Positions 17,621-26,216 of a stretch of DNA of 64,000 nucleotides are shown here, in pieces. The position numbers and the translations under genes were made by a program. This stretch comes from [Clostridium] viride DSM 6836 (GTDB taxonomy: Bacteria; Bacillota; Clostridia; Oscillospirales; Oscillospiraceae): the NCBI GenBank assembly GCA_000620945.1, contig JHZO01000004.1, forward strand, positions 620,001 through 684,000, read 5' to 3'. Each line of letters begins with the position of its first letter. The first letter of the stretch is position 1. The notes beneath the pieces were generated by a model. It worked only from the letters and a program-made list of their open reading frames with translations, was not told the origin of the DNA and did not search any database.

Positions 17621-17702
17621 TAGAAACCATCCCGCTCCCCTGTATGCCAAGGATTTCCTTCCGCATGCTTGACCTTTCTCGGTCTAGGGGAGGTCTTTTT
17701 GT
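17621..17702 (+). ncRNA. Structured leader with attenuator-like hairpins upstream of rsmA
   Basis: CTCCCCT (17635-17641) can pair with AGGGGAG (17686-17692), enclosing a stem GTATGC/GCATGC (17642-17647, 17663-17668) capped by AAGGA/TCCTT. The same 3' bases also form a terminator: 17671-17678 pairs with 17688-17695, followed by T5 at 17696-17700. The two pairings exclude each other, as in attenuators and riboswitches. No known riboswitch class was recognised. Confidence 0.5.
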
Positions 17703-17724
17703 GGGATGAAAGGACGTTGATGCT

Positions 17725-18582
17725 GTGGATCTATGCAATCTTGAACAAATAAAAGCCCTCTTGAAACGACGCGGGTTTCAGTTTTCAAAAAGTATGGGGC
17801 AAAACTTTCTCATTGAGTCTTGGGTACCCAGGGAAACCGCAAGGGCTTCGGGGGCATCCCAGGGAGTGGGAGTATTAGAGATCGGCCCTGGAATCGGTCC
17901 TCTGACGACGGAACTTGCACAATTGGCCGAAAAGGTCGTTTCCGTGGAGTTGGATCGGAGTTTATTGCCGGTGCTCCAAGAGACTTTGAAAGACCACGAT
18001 AATGTGGAGATCGTCCCTGGAGATATCCTAAAGGTCGATCTCAAAGCACTGTGCCAAGAGAAATTTGCGGGCCTTAACTTGGTGGCCTGCGCTAACCTAC
18101 CTTATAATATTACAACCCCTGTGATTACCGCACTCATCGAGGCGGGCTGTTTTACTTCCATCACGGTGATGATCCAAAAAGAGGTGGCGCTCCGCATTTG
18201 CGCACAGCCGGGTTCTTCGGATTACGGTGCCTTCTCGGTTTTTTGCCAGTACCATGCCGACTGCCGCATTCTTTACGATGTGGAACCAGTATGCTTTTAT
18301 CCGGCACCAAAGGTGATGTCTTCCGTCATCCGTATGGATTTACGCAAAGAAGCGCCTGCTGAGGTTTCAGACCCGGCTCTGTTTTTCCGTGTGGTGCGGG
18401 CTTCGTTCGCCCAAAGACGCAAAACCTTACTCAACGGCCTCTATGCTGTGTTTGGATCTGAGTTCAGCAAAGAGGAGATTATCAAGATTCTGGAAGACTG
18501 TTCTTTGTCGAAAAGTATCCGAGGAGAGCGTTTAAGCATTCAAGAATTTGCACAAGTCGCTAAAAAGTTCGAAAAACGTTGA
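17725..18582 (+). CDS. rsmA: 16S rRNA dimethyladenosine transferase
   Basis: A 285-residue SAM-dependent enzyme (KsgA) that dimethylates the two adjacent adenines near the 3' end of 16S rRNA. It shows FSKSMGQNFL at the N-terminus, the SAM loop VLEIGPGIGPLT (about residues 51-62), the acidic VELDRS, and the catalytic NLPYNITTP motif (about 124-132). The C-terminal helical domain carries FAQRRKTLLN. The start is GTG 17725 with AGGACG 8 bases before. It is preceded by a structured leader. Confidence 0.95.
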   Translation: MDLCNLEQIKALLKRRGFQFSKSMGQNFLIESWVPRETARASGASQGVGVLEIGPGIGPLTTELAQLAEKVVSVELDRSLLPVLQETLKDHDNVEIVPGDILKVDLKALCQEKFAGLNLVACANLPYNITTPVITALIEAGCFTSITVMIQKEVALRICAQPGSSDYGAFSVFCQYHADCRILYDVEPVCFYPAPKVMSSVIRMDLRKEAPAEVSDPALFFRVVRASFAQRRKTLLNGLYAVFGSEFSKEEIIKILEDCSLSKSIRGERLSIQEFAQVAKKFEKR

Positions 18583-18599
18583 AGAAGCAGACAAAAAGC

Positions 18600-18628
18600 T
18601 TGTGTTATTTTACTCCATGAAATATAAT
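18600..18628 (+). promoter_or_regulatory. Predicted sigma-A promoter of pckG
   Basis: TTGTGT (18600-18605) and TATAAT (18623-18628) are 17 bases apart. The -35 begins 18 bases after the rsmA stop, and the gene follows at 18677 with RBS AAGGAGG. Confidence 0.65.
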
Positions 18629-18676
18629 AAAAAAACATGCCGAATGACGACATAACTCTCAAGGAGGACATGTGAG

Positions 18677-20449
18677 ATGGCGCTTACAAAAAACCGGGCC
18701 GTGTTAGCCTGGATTGATAAACAGATCGAACTTACCCAACCGGAGCAGGTTGTCTGGATTGATGGGACAGAGGAACAGCTGGAGGCCTTGCGGGTGCAAG
18801 CTTGTTCCACGGGTGAGCTTCATAAGTTGAACCAGGAAAAGCTTCCCGGTTGTTATCTCCACCGCAGTGATCCCCATGATGTGGCTCGCGTAGAAGGCCG
18901 CACCTTTATATGCTGTAAGAAGAAGGAAAACGCAGGTCCGACCAACAATTGGATGGACCCGGATGAAATGTATGCAAAGCTCCATGCGCTGTATCGTGGC
19001 AGTATGCAGGGGAAAACCATGTATGTGATCCCATATTCCATGGGTGTGGTTGGCTCTCCCTTTGCCAAGTATGGTTTTGAGCTGACGGATTCCATTTATG
19101 TCGTGTTAAACATGGCAATTATGACTCGGGTAGGTCAATCGGTTCTAGATGCCTTAGGTGACTCGGACGATTTCATTAAGGGCCTTCATGCCAAGGCAGA
19201 TCTAAACCCGGAAGAGCGCTACATAGTTCAATTCCCTGAGGATAACACCATTATGTCCATCAATTCCGGCTATGGTGGCAATGTCCTGCAAGGAAAGAAA
19301 TGCTTTGCTTTACGCATCGCCTCCTATTTAGGAGAGCAAGAAGGCTGGATGGCCGAGCACATGTTGATTCTTGGCGTGCAGAACCCGCAAGGTGAGGTGC
19401 GCTACATTTCAGGGGCATTCCCCTCGGCCTGCGGAAAAACCAATCTGGCGATGCTGATTCCCCCGGAAGGATATCAAAAGGATGGGTGGAAAGCATGGTG
19501 TGTGGGCGATGACATTGCCTGGATTCGTGTGGGTGAGGATGGCCGTTTGTGGGCCATGAACCCAGAATGCGGCTTCTTTGGCGTTGCGCCAGGAACCAAT
19601 GCAGACTCCAATCCCAATGCGCTGGCCTCCACCCAGCAGGGAACCATCTTTACCAACGTGGCTCTGAACTTGGAGGACAATACCGTATGGTGGGAGAAGA
19701 TGGATCACAATCCCCCGAAGAATGCTTTAGATTGGCTCGGCAATCCGTGGAATGCTGATACTGCTAGCACACATGCGGCACACCCCAATTCTCGGTTTAC
19801 GGCACCGGCCAAGAACTGTCCCTGCATTTCCCCAGAGTTTGAAAATCCCCATGGCGTTCCGCTCTCTGCCATTATTTTTGGCGGACGACGCGCCAGAACC
19901 GCACCTCTTGTGTATCAGTCCCGTGACTGGCAGCATGGAGTGTTTGTGGGTTCCATTATGGCTTCGGAGACCACGGCTGCCGCAACCGGTGCGGTTGGCG
20001 TGGTGCGGCGTGATCCCATGGCTATGCTCCCATTTTGTGGCTATCACATGGGAGACTATTGGCATCACTGGCTGAATATGGGCGATAAAATTGAACATAA
20101 GCCTAAGATTTTTAATGTAAACTGGTTCCGCACGGACGAAGAAGGTCACTTTATGTGGCCGGGCTTTGGTGACAATCTACGCGTGTTGGAGTGGATTTTA
20201 AAAAGAGCCTTTGATGAAGTCGATGCAAAGGAAACGGAAATTGGCTATCTGCCATATCCCGAAGATATTAATGTGAAGGATCTCGACATTTCGGATCAGG
20301 TGTTAGAGAGCCTCTTAAGCGTGGATCAGGCACTGTGGAAGCAGGAAGCCGCCAATATTCGAGAGTTCTACCAAGGGTTTAATGGAAAGGTCCCCAAGGA
20401 ACTTTGGGAAGAGCTGACCAAGTTAGAACAGAACTTAGAGCAAGCATGA
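18677..20449 (+). CDS. pckG: Phosphoenolpyruvate carboxykinase (GTP)
   Basis: A 590-residue enzyme interconverting oxaloacetate plus GTP with PEP, CO2 and GDP. It belongs to the GTP class by length and by the kinase-1a loop FPSACGKTNLAM (about residues 251-262). The kinase-2 region (GDDIAW) and the RDWQHGVFVGS segment also fit the family. In fermenting anaerobes it often runs in the PEP-to-oxaloacetate direction. It has its own promoter and a strong terminator. Confidence 0.95.
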   Translation: MALTKNRAVLAWIDKQIELTQPEQVVWIDGTEEQLEALRVQACSTGELHKLNQEKLPGCYLHRSDPHDVARVEGRTFICCKKKENAGPTNNWMDPDEMYAKLHALYRGSMQGKTMYVIPYSMGVVGSPFAKYGFELTDSIYVVLNMAIMTRVGQSVLDALGDSDDFIKGLHAKADLNPEERYIVQFPEDNTIMSINSGYGGNVLQGKKCFALRIASYLGEQEGWMAEHMLILGVQNPQGEVRYISGAFPSACGKTNLAMLIPPEGYQKDGWKAWCVGDDIAWIRVGEDGRLWAMNPECGFFGVAPGTNADSNPNALASTQQGTIFTNVALNLEDNTVWWEKMDHNPPKNALDWLGNPWNADTASTHAAHPNSRFTAPAKNCPCISPEFENPHGVPLSAIIFGGRRARTAPLVYQSRDWQHGVFVGSIMASETTAAATGAVGVVRRDPMAMLPFCGYHMGDYWHHWLNMGDKIEHKPKIFNVNWFRTDEEGHFMWPGFGDNLRVLEWILKRAFDEVDAKETEIGYLPYPEDINVKDLDISDQVLESLLSVDQALWKQEAANIREFYQGFNGKVPKELWEELTKLEQNLEQA

Positions 20450-20454
20450 TGAGG

Positions 20455-20490
20455 AATGTGCGCCGACGCGAAAGAGTCGGCGCACATTTT
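20455..20490 (+). terminator. Terminator of pckG
   Basis: A 13-bp GC-rich stem (20455-20467 and 20476-20488; core TGTGCGCCGAC) with an 8-base loop ends in TTTT. Confidence 0.9.
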
Positions 20491-20517
20491 GGTATGTGGG
20501 GTTACTTGGAAACTTGC

Positions 20518-20546
20518 TTGCAAGTATGGGATTCCCATGATAAAAT
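20518..20546 (+). promoter_or_regulatory. Predicted sigma-A promoter of ruvCAB
   Basis: TTGCAA (20518-20523) and TAAAAT (20541-20546) are separated by 17 bases that include the palindrome ATGGGATTCCCAT. Confidence 0.65.
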
Positions 20547-20572
20547 AAGTGGAATAGAGTAGGGGGAAGGCT

Positions 20573-21064
20573 ATGACCATACTGGGGATTGATCCTGGGT
20601 ACGCCATTGTTGGCTTTGGTGTTTTGGAAACCCAGCGCGGGACAAATATCCTGCACCGCTGTGGTGTGATCACCACTCCGGCAGGTCTGTCGATGCCCAA
20701 ACGGCTTCTTCAAATTGGAGAAGACTTGGAAGTCTTGATTCATCAGTTTCAACCGGATGAGCTTGCCGTGGAAGAGCTCTTCTTTAACACCAATGTCACA
20801 ACGGCCATTGGAGTTTCGCAGGCCAGGGGCGTGATTCTCTACACGGCAGAAAAATTGGGCGTGCCGGTCTATGAGTATACGCCGCTGCAAGTGAAGCAGG
20901 CCGTGGCAGGCTATGGTCGAGCAGAGAAACGACAGGTCATGGAGATGACAAAGCGCTTGCTGCGACTTTCGGAAGTGCCCAAACCAGATGATGCCGCGGA
21001 TGCGGTTGCCATTGCCCTCTGCCATGCCAGATCAGCGACCTCCAAACTGTCACCTTACTGGTAA
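20573..21064 (+). CDS. ruvC: Holliday junction resolvase RuvC
   Basis: A 163-residue RNase H-fold endonuclease that cuts Holliday junctions in recombinational repair. The first catalytic aspartate lies in ILGIDPGYAIVGFG (D7). The second acidic residue is in AVEELFFNTN, and the C-terminal KPDDAADAVAIALCH carries the last aspartates. Length is standard. It is first in the ruvC-ruvA-ruvB operon. Confidence 0.96.
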   Translation: MTILGIDPGYAIVGFGVLETQRGTNILHRCGVITTPAGLSMPKRLLQIGEDLEVLIHQFQPDELAVEELFFNTNVTTAIGVSQARGVILYTAEKLGVPVYEYTPLQVKQAVAGYGRAEKRQVMEMTKRLLRLSEVPKPDDAADAVAIALCHARSATSKLSPYW

Positions 21065-21078
21065 AGGAGCGAAGAAGC

Positions 21079-21672
21079 TTGTACTATTATTTACACGGCA
21101 CGGTCAGTCTAATAGCTCCCTTTTTGGTGGTGATTGATTGCGGTGGGGTTGGCTATGCCTGCCGCACCACGAACCATACCCTTTCACAAGTTACGAAAGG
21201 GGAGAAGGTCAGACTGTACACGCACATGTATGTCCGTGAGGACATCATGGAGCTTTACGGATTTGCCACGGAGGAGGAGCGGAACTGCTTTCAAATCCTC
21301 ATTGGCGTATCGGGCGTTGGCCCAAAGGCTGCCTTATCGATTCTTTCTGCCACGACACCGGAGGGCTTGGCCTTTTCGATCATGACGGGAGACGAAAAGG
21401 CCTTAACCGTTGCGCAAGGCATCGGGAAGAAAATTGCCCAACGTATTATTTTAGAGCTTAAAGATAAAATGGGACAGGTTCCCAGTGGAGAGAGCTATGG
21501 TGGAAGCGGCACTGCGCTGATCCCGGAAAACAAGAGAAACGAGGCAGCAGCGGCACTTTCGGTGCTAGGCTATGGGTCAGAGGACATTGCCTCGGCGCTC
21601 AAAGGGATTCCGACCGATGACTTGTCACTGGAAGAAGTCATTAAACAGGCACTTCGAAAAATGGTTAAGTAA
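21079..21672 (+). CDS. ruvA: Holliday junction DNA helicase RuvA
   Basis: A 197-residue junction-binding protein that loads RuvB. The N-terminal OB domain (YYYLHGTVSLIAPFLVVIDC) is followed by helix-hairpin-helix motifs (LIGVSGVGPKAALSIL and QGIGKKIAQRIILELKDK) and the C-terminal domain that contacts RuvB (AAAALSVLGYG). The start codon is TTG at 21079, behind AAAGGAGC. Confidence 0.96.
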   Translation: MYYYLHGTVSLIAPFLVVIDCGGVGYACRTTNHTLSQVTKGEKVRLYTHMYVREDIMELYGFATEEERNCFQILIGVSGVGPKAALSILSATTPEGLAFSIMTGDEKALTVAQGIGKKIAQRIILELKDKMGQVPSGESYGGSGTALIPENKRNEAAAALSVLGYGSEDIASALKGIPTDDLSLEEVIKQALRKMVK

Positions 21673-21684
21673 AGGAGCCTTGGC

Positions 21685-22734
21685 ATGAGCATTGATTTTT
21701 CCGAGAAAAGCATGGAACCACAAACACCCCTCATGACCAGTTCCTTGCTCATGGAAGATGAAGGGGAGGGTTCCCTTCGCCCGAAATCACTGCTCGACTA
21801 CATCGGACAGGATAAGGCAAAAGAAAATCTTTCCGTTTTCATTGATGCAGCACGGATGCGCAACGAGTCCCTGGATCATGTGTTGCTGCACGGCCCTCCG
21901 GGTTTGGGAAAGACCACCCTTTCCGGAATCATTGCCAACGAAATGGGCGTGAAAATTCGGATCACCTCAGGGCCAGCCATTGAAAAAGCAGGCGATTTGG
22001 CCGCTTTGCTTACGAACTTGAATGAGAATGATATTTTATTTATCGATGAAATTCATCGACTCAACCGATCCGTGGAGGAAATTCTGTATCCTGCCATGGA
22101 GGATTACGCCATTGATATTATTATGGGGAAGGGCCCCTCGGCAAACTCCATTCGTCTTGACCTGCCTCAGTTTACGCTCATTGGTGCGACGACGCGGGCT
22201 GGACAACTATCGGCTCCCTTGCGCGATCGCTTTGGAGTAATCTTGCGCTTAGAGCTTTACTCCCCGGAGCAGCTTCAACACATCATCACCCGTAGTGCAG
22301 GCATACTGCAAGTGCCCATTGAGGCAGAAGGAGCCAGGGAGATTGCCTGCCGCTCTCGTGGGACACCACGCATTGCGAACCGTCTGTTGCGTCGCGTGAG
22401 AGATTTTGCTCAGGTGCGGGCAGGGGGAGTCATTACGCAAGCTGTGGCGGACCAAGCCCTCACTTCTTTAGAGGTGGATCATCTTGGTTTGGACTCCGTG
22501 GATCGCCGAATGCTACGAAGCATTATTGAGTTCTATGGGGGTGGCCCCGTAGGCTTGGAGACCTTGGCGGCAACGGTGGGAGAAGAATCGGTTACCTTGG
22601 AGGATGTCTGTGAGCCGTATCTGATGCAAATTGGTTTTTTGCAACGGACACCAAGGGGAAGAATTGCAACGCAACGTGCCTATGAGCACCTTTCTCTCCC
22701 ATATTATGGACAAAGTCAAATTACCTTAGAGTGA
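21685..22734 (+). CDS. ruvB: Holliday junction DNA helicase RuvB
   Basis: A 349-residue AAA+ motor for branch migration. Walker A is [10 protein letters not shown] (about residues 70-79), Walker B is FIDEIHRLN, and sensor 1 is IGATTRAG. The arginine finger region (PLRDRFG) and the C-terminal winged helix ([13 protein letters not shown]) are present. It begins 12 bases after ruvA and has AAAGGAG as its RBS. The N-terminal 25 residues before the conserved SLRPKSL core are slightly long for the family. Confidence 0.96.
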   Translation: MSIDFSEKSMEPQTPLMTSSLLMEDEGEGSLRPKSLLDYIGQDKAKENLSVFIDAARMRNESLDHVLLHGPPGLGKTTLSGIIANEMGVKIRITSGPAIEKAGDLAALLTNLNENDILFIDEIHRLNRSVEEILYPAMEDYAIDIIMGKGPSANSIRLDLPQFTLIGATTRAGQLSAPLRDRFGVILRLELYSPEQLQHIITRSAGILQVPIEAEGAREIACRSRGTPRIANRLLRRVRDFAQVRAGGVITQAVADQALTSLEVDHLGLDSVDRRMLRSIIEFYGGGPVGLETLAATVGEESVTLEDVCEPYLMQIGFLQRTPRGRIATQRAYEHLSLPYYGQSQITLE

Positions 22735-22848
22735 GAAAATTGTTGTAGAAACAGGAAGATTTTTTGTGTTTTTTCGGATGTGCTCTGTGGTTTCTACTAA
22801 TTTCATGGCAATATATTTGGTTTGATTAACCTAATCTGCATAATTCTC

Positions 22849-22877
22849 TTGACTTAGACTGGAAATTAACGTATAAT
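22849..22877 (+). promoter_or_regulatory. Sigma-A promoter just upstream of the sigma-H-like gene
   Basis: TTGACT (22849-22854) and TATAAT (22872-22877) are 17 bases apart. The expected transcription start is at about 22882-22885, only 5-8 bases before the ATG at 22890. Confidence 0.8.
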
Positions 22878-22889
22878 GGGTACACAAGT

Positions 22890-23537
22890 ATGAGTATATC
22901 CTTACATGCAGAGCTTGAACAATACAAAGAATTGTCTGATGAAAGTTTGTGCGCCTTAGCGTCAGCTGGCGACAGAGCTGCGGAGGAATCCATGGTGCTG
23001 CGCTATGCTCGTTTGGTTCGCATGTGCGCTCGTCCGTATTTTTTGTTTGGTGGAGACAGCGAAGATTTAATGCAGGAAGGAATGCTGGGACTCCTTTCGG
23101 CTGTGAGAGAGTTTTCCCCAGAGCGCAAGGTTTCGTTTCGTTACTATGCGGAGCTTTGCATTCGAAGACGAATGATTTCCGCTGTCCGCGCTGCGGCAGG
23201 GGATAAGCATACCCCGCTCAATACTTATGTTTCTTTTGAGCTTTCCCTCTTTGTTGGTAGCCAGGAATTCGCTTCTTTCGGTTCCCCACTTACGCGGCAA
23301 GAAAATCCCGAAGATATCATCATCAGTCAGGAACAACTTAGGTCGCTTGCCAAGCTGATCAAAGGTCAACTGACCGAATTAGAACACTCCGTTCTTTCGT
23401 TTTATTTAAACGGTTTGTCGTATTCCGAGATTGCCAAAGAGGTAAACCGACCCACAAAGTCTGTGGATAATGCCGTTCAGCGCATTCGGCGCAAGGTAGC
23501 ACGGCAACTTCAGTCCAGCGAGTACAGCGAAAGCTGA
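22890..23537 (+). CDS. sigH: RNA polymerase sigma factor, SigH (Spo0H)-like
   Basis: A 215-residue sigma-70 family protein. Region 2 reads ADRxD-like GDSEDLMQEGMLGLLSAVREF, followed by FRYYAELCIRRRMISAVR. Region 4 has a helix-turn-helix LSYSEIAKEVNRPTKSVDNAVQRIRRK. The KHTPLNTYVSFE segment after region 2 is characteristic of SigH, the transition-state and early sporulation sigma factor. The usual SigH neighbours (rpmG, secE, nusG) are not here, so SigH identity rests on sequence pattern. The ATG has no clear Shine-Dalgarno and lies almost at the predicted transcription start. Confidence 0.82.
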   Translation: MSISLHAELEQYKELSDESLCALASAGDRAAEESMVLRYARLVRMCARPYFLFGGDSEDLMQEGMLGLLSAVREFSPERKVSFRYYAELCIRRRMISAVRAAAGDKHTPLNTYVSFELSLFVGSQEFASFGSPLTRQENPEDIIISQEQLRSLAKLIKGQLTELEHSVLSFYLNGLSYSEIAKEVNRPTKSVDNAVQRIRRKVARQLQSSEYSES

Positions 23538-23607
23538 GCGCATATTTTATCGACCCAGCGGAGAAACATTCATTCCTGGGTTATCAAGTCAAAGAGAGGG
23601 AAAAAGC

Positions 23608-23883
23608 ATGTACGAAGATAAGACGTTAGTTTGTAAGGAGTGCGGCCAGGAATTTGTGTTTTCTGCCGGCGAGCAGGAGTTCTACGCAGAGAGAGGCTTC
23701 CAGAACGAGCCCCAGCGTTGCAAGAACTGCCGTGACGCACGCAAGAATGCAGCTCGTGGCCCCCGTGAGTATTTTGTCGCGGAGTGCGCTTCCTGCGGCG
23801 GCGAAGCTAAGGTTCCTTTTGAGCCTAAGTCCGATCGCCCTGTATACTGCAGCGAGTGCTTCGCACGCATGAGAGAGAACTAA
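23608..23883 (+). CDS. Zinc-ribbon domain protein
   Basis: A 91-residue cysteine-rich protein. It has CKEC at residues 9-12 paired with CKNC at about 38-41, then CASC (about 60-63) paired with CSEC (about 80-83), so two zinc ribbons are likely. The pattern (LVCKECGQEFVFSAGEQEFY, then QRCKNCR) matches a common small clostridial zinc-ribbon family of unknown role. RBS is GAGGGAAAA, and a strong terminator follows, so it is monocistronic. Confidence 0.87.
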   Translation: MYEDKTLVCKECGQEFVFSAGEQEFYAERGFQNEPQRCKNCRDARKNAARGPREYFVAECASCGGEAKVPFEPKSDRPVYCSECFARMREN

Positions 23884-23893
23884 TTCATGCCTT

Positions 23894-23928
23894 AAAATGG
23901 ACGGTGCTTTGGCACCGTCCATTTTTTC
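23894..23928 (+). terminator. Terminator after the zinc-ribbon gene
   Basis: A perfect 14-bp stem (23894-23907 and 23912-23925; AAAATGGACGGTGC) with a TTTG loop and a T6 run. Confidence 0.92.
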
Positions 23929-24103
23929 ATGCCTTCTAGAGGGTTTCTTCGTGAAAATTGAAAAACGAAATAAAAAGAAATTGTTAATAAATACTAAACT
24001 TTATGGTTTTCCTTGCAAAAAAATGGGCAATGATATAATATGATACTGTAAGACCAAAAAAGTTGAAAAAAGTTCACGTTTAAAGGAGTTTGGAGGTGGT
24101 TCT

Positions 24104-24580
24104 GTGTACAAAGTCGGCGATAAGATTGTTCACCCAATGCATGGCGCAGGTGTTATTGACGGAATTGTCAGTCAAAAAATCAATGGGGTCTTTCGAGATT
24201 ACTATATGATGAAGCTTCCGGTGGGTGGGATGGTCGTCATGATCCCTACGGAAAATAGCGTGGAAATCGGTGTGCGTGCCATTGTTAAACCGGGTGAGGC
24301 CGAGGAATTGATGCAAGAACTCTCCCAAATCCAAGTGGACATGACACAAAATTGGAACCACCGATACCGAGAAAATATGTTGCGCCTTAAGAGCGGTGAT
24401 TTGCGGGAGGTTGCACGGGTCGTCAAGGGACTGATGTTGCGCGATGGAAGCCGTGGACTTTCCACTGGAGAACGGAAAATGCTGCACTCCGCCAAGCAAA
24501 TATTGTTATCGGAGTTGGTGTTGGCCCAAAGTATCACCTATGAAGAAGCGGAAGAACGCATAAATATAGCCATGCATTAA
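24104..24580 (+). CDS. CarD family transcriptional regulator
   Basis: A 158-residue protein with the CarD/RID domain at the N-terminus (KVGDKIVHPMHGAGVIDGI, then YYMMKLPVGGMVVMIPTENS). That domain binds the RNA polymerase beta subunit. The C-terminal half is helical (REVARVVKGLMLRDGSRGLSTGERKML), as in CarD proteins that contact promoter DNA. The start is GTG 24104 behind GGAGGT. In Firmicutes these are general or stress-related RNA polymerase-binding factors; the exact regulon is unknown. Confidence 0.9.
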   Translation: MYKVGDKIVHPMHGAGVIDGIVSQKINGVFRDYYMMKLPVGGMVVMIPTENSVEIGVRAIVKPGEAEELMQELSQIQVDMTQNWNHRYRENMLRLKSGDLREVARVVKGLMLRDGSRGLSTGERKMLHSAKQILLSELVLAQSITYEEAEERINIAMH

Positions 24581-24640
24581 TATGCTAAGCGAGAAGGTCC
24601 CTCTTGCCCGGAAGTTTTCCGAACCATGAAAACACCCCAG

Positions 24641-24668
24641 AAGAGGAGTCGTGAGGCTCCTCTTTTTC
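24641..24668 (+). terminator. Terminator after the CarD-type gene
   Basis: Arms 24641-24650 and 24655-24664 (AAGAGGAGTC / GGCTCCTCTT, one G-T pair) with a GTGA loop lead into T5. Confidence 0.8.
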
Positions 24669-24694
24669 AATGGATAATTTGATAAGGAGTCTTT

Positions 24695-25429
24695 ATGCAA
24701 TTGATCAAAAAGTTATTTCGCAAGAAGGAACGAGAGAAAGCAACGACCTGCTCCGTGGTTCTGGTGGCGGCAGGGACAGCGGCCCGCATGGAGGGGAAAG
24801 ACAAGATTCTGTTTGATTTGGGCGGAACCCCAGTGATTATACATAGTCTGCGTCCGTTTGAAGCGTCCCCATACGTACAAGAAATCATCATTGTGACCAG
24901 ACATGAAATTATGGTAGAAGTGAGTCAGTTGTGTAAGCTGTATGGGCTCAATAAAGTGACCAAAATTATTCCAGGGGGGAAAACGCGAACGGATTCCGTT
25001 CGCCTCGGAGTGAATGAAGTGAGGGACGGGGTTGATTTGGTGGCCATTCACGATGGGGCCAGACCCTTTGTTACCCTGCCTGTCTTGGAGGCTGCCATTC
25101 AGGCTGCGGCCGAATTTGGTGCTGCTGCCCCAGGGATTCCCGTAAAGGATACGATCAAATCGGTGGAAGCTGGGATTGTCCAGGAAACTCTCCCACGGGA
25201 GACGCTTCGCGCCGTACAAACTCCGCAAGTGTTTGAGCATTCACTCATTCGGGCGGCACTCGCCAAAGCCATACAAGATGAGGTCAACATCACAGACGAC
25301 TGCTCTGCGGTGGAGCGCCTTGGATTTCCTGTGGTGATCACCCAGGGAAGTGAGGAAAATATCAAACTCACCACTCCCTATGATCTAATCCTTGCGGAAA
25401 GTATACTAGAGGGGGGGGATGAGCTGTGA
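24695..25429 (+). CDS. ispD: 2-C-methyl-D-erythritol 4-phosphate cytidylyltransferase
   Basis: A 244-residue enzyme of the non-mevalonate isoprenoid pathway that couples CTP to MEP. The nucleotide-binding start [19 protein letters not shown] is preceded by about 18 basic residues ([13 protein letters not shown]), unusual but harmless. Other motifs are [10 protein letters not shown]-type [16 protein letters not shown] and [10 protein letters not shown]. It overlaps ispF by 4 bases (GTGA). Confidence 0.95.
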   Translation: MQLIKKLFRKKEREKATTCSVVLVAAGTAARMEGKDKILFDLGGTPVIIHSLRPFEASPYVQEIIIVTRHEIMVEVSQLCKLYGLNKVTKIIPGGKTRTDSVRLGVNEVRDGVDLVAIHDGARPFVTLPVLEAAIQAAAEFGAAAPGIPVKDTIKSVEAGIVQETLPRETLRAVQTPQVFEHSLIRAALAKAIQDEVNITDDCSAVERLGFPVVITQGSEENIKLTTPYDLILAESILEGGDEL

Positions 25430-25911
25430 GAATTGGTCATGGTTACGATGTGCATCGTCTTGTGCCGAAACGGAAATTGATCCTGGGTGGAGTGGAAATC
25501 CAACACCACCTTGGCCTACTGGGACACTCGGATGCGGATGTACTGACCCATGCGGTCATGGATGCCCTGCTCGGAGCAGCCGCCTTAGGGGACATTGGAC
25601 GCCACTTTCCGGATTGCGATGCCAAGTATTCCGGCATTTCCAGCATGCTCTTGCTAGGTCACGTGATGGAACTGCTCAGGAAAGAAGGGTATCAGGTCGG
25701 AAACTTGGACGTTACCGTCATTGCTCAGCAGCCGAAACTACTCCCTCATATTCCACAGATGAGGCAGAACCTATCCAAACAGATGGGGGTTCCTACCTCC
25801 CACATTAACGTGAAAGCCACCACGGAGGAAGGGTTGGGCTTTTCCGGGAAGGAAGAGGGCATTGCTGCCCATGCCGTGGTGCTTCTTTCGCCGCTTTTGC
25901 CGGAAGGATAA
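25426..25911 (+). CDS. ispF: 2-C-methyl-D-erythritol 2,4-cyclodiphosphate synthase
   Basis: A 161-residue zinc enzyme catalysing the MEcPP-forming step two reactions after IspD. Metal ligands lie in [11 protein letters not shown] (Asp and His) and [21 protein letters not shown]. The DIGRHFPD motif and the C-terminal [22 protein letters not shown] are diagnostic. The start is GTG, overlapping the ispD stop, so the two are translationally coupled. Confidence 0.96.
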   Translation: MRIGHGYDVHRLVPKRKLILGGVEIQHHLGLLGHSDADVLTHAVMDALLGAAALGDIGRHFPDCDAKYSGISSMLLLGHVMELLRKEGYQVGNLDVTVIAQQPKLLPHIPQMRQNLSKQMGVPTSHINVKATTEEGLGFSGKEEGIAAHAVVLLSPLLPEG

Positions 25912-25961
25912 ACACAAAGCTCCTTTGTCACATACAATGTCTGTGAGAGGAGCGTTCTGTC

Positions 25962-26216
25962 ATGTTGCATTATTTGATTATGTGCAGATCTTTAACCTAT
26001 GCACAAAGAATTGTCCAAAGTTTGGAGCGTGTTGGGATTCGAGCTTGGCTGATTCGATCCCCGGTCAGTGTGTCACCGAGTGGATGCAGCTACTCTGTTA
26101 AAATTACGCAAAAGGACTTATCTCATGCCTTAATGATATTGAATCATTTTCAACTCCCCTATCTTGGAATCTATATTGGTTCACCGGAAGAAGGGTATCG
26201 GGAGGTGGATTTGTGA
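25962..26216 (+). CDS. DUF3343 family small protein
   Basis: An 84-residue protein matching the DUF3343 (putative Se/S carrier-like) pattern: a hydrophobic MLHYLIMCRSLTYAQRIVQ start, then SVSPSGCSYSVKI with a single conserved cysteine. In Clostridia such genes are often next to cysteine desulfurase-like or selenium-related genes. Here the next gene, a desulfurase family member, overlaps it by 4 bases. A role in handling persulfide or selenium is inferred from this context only. Two cysteines (C8 and about C47) are candidates for carrying the atom. Confidence 0.8.
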   Translation: MLHYLIMCRSLTYAQRIVQSLERVGIRAWLIRSPVSVSPSGCSYSVKITQKDLSHALMILNHFQLPYLGIYIGSPEEGYREVDL

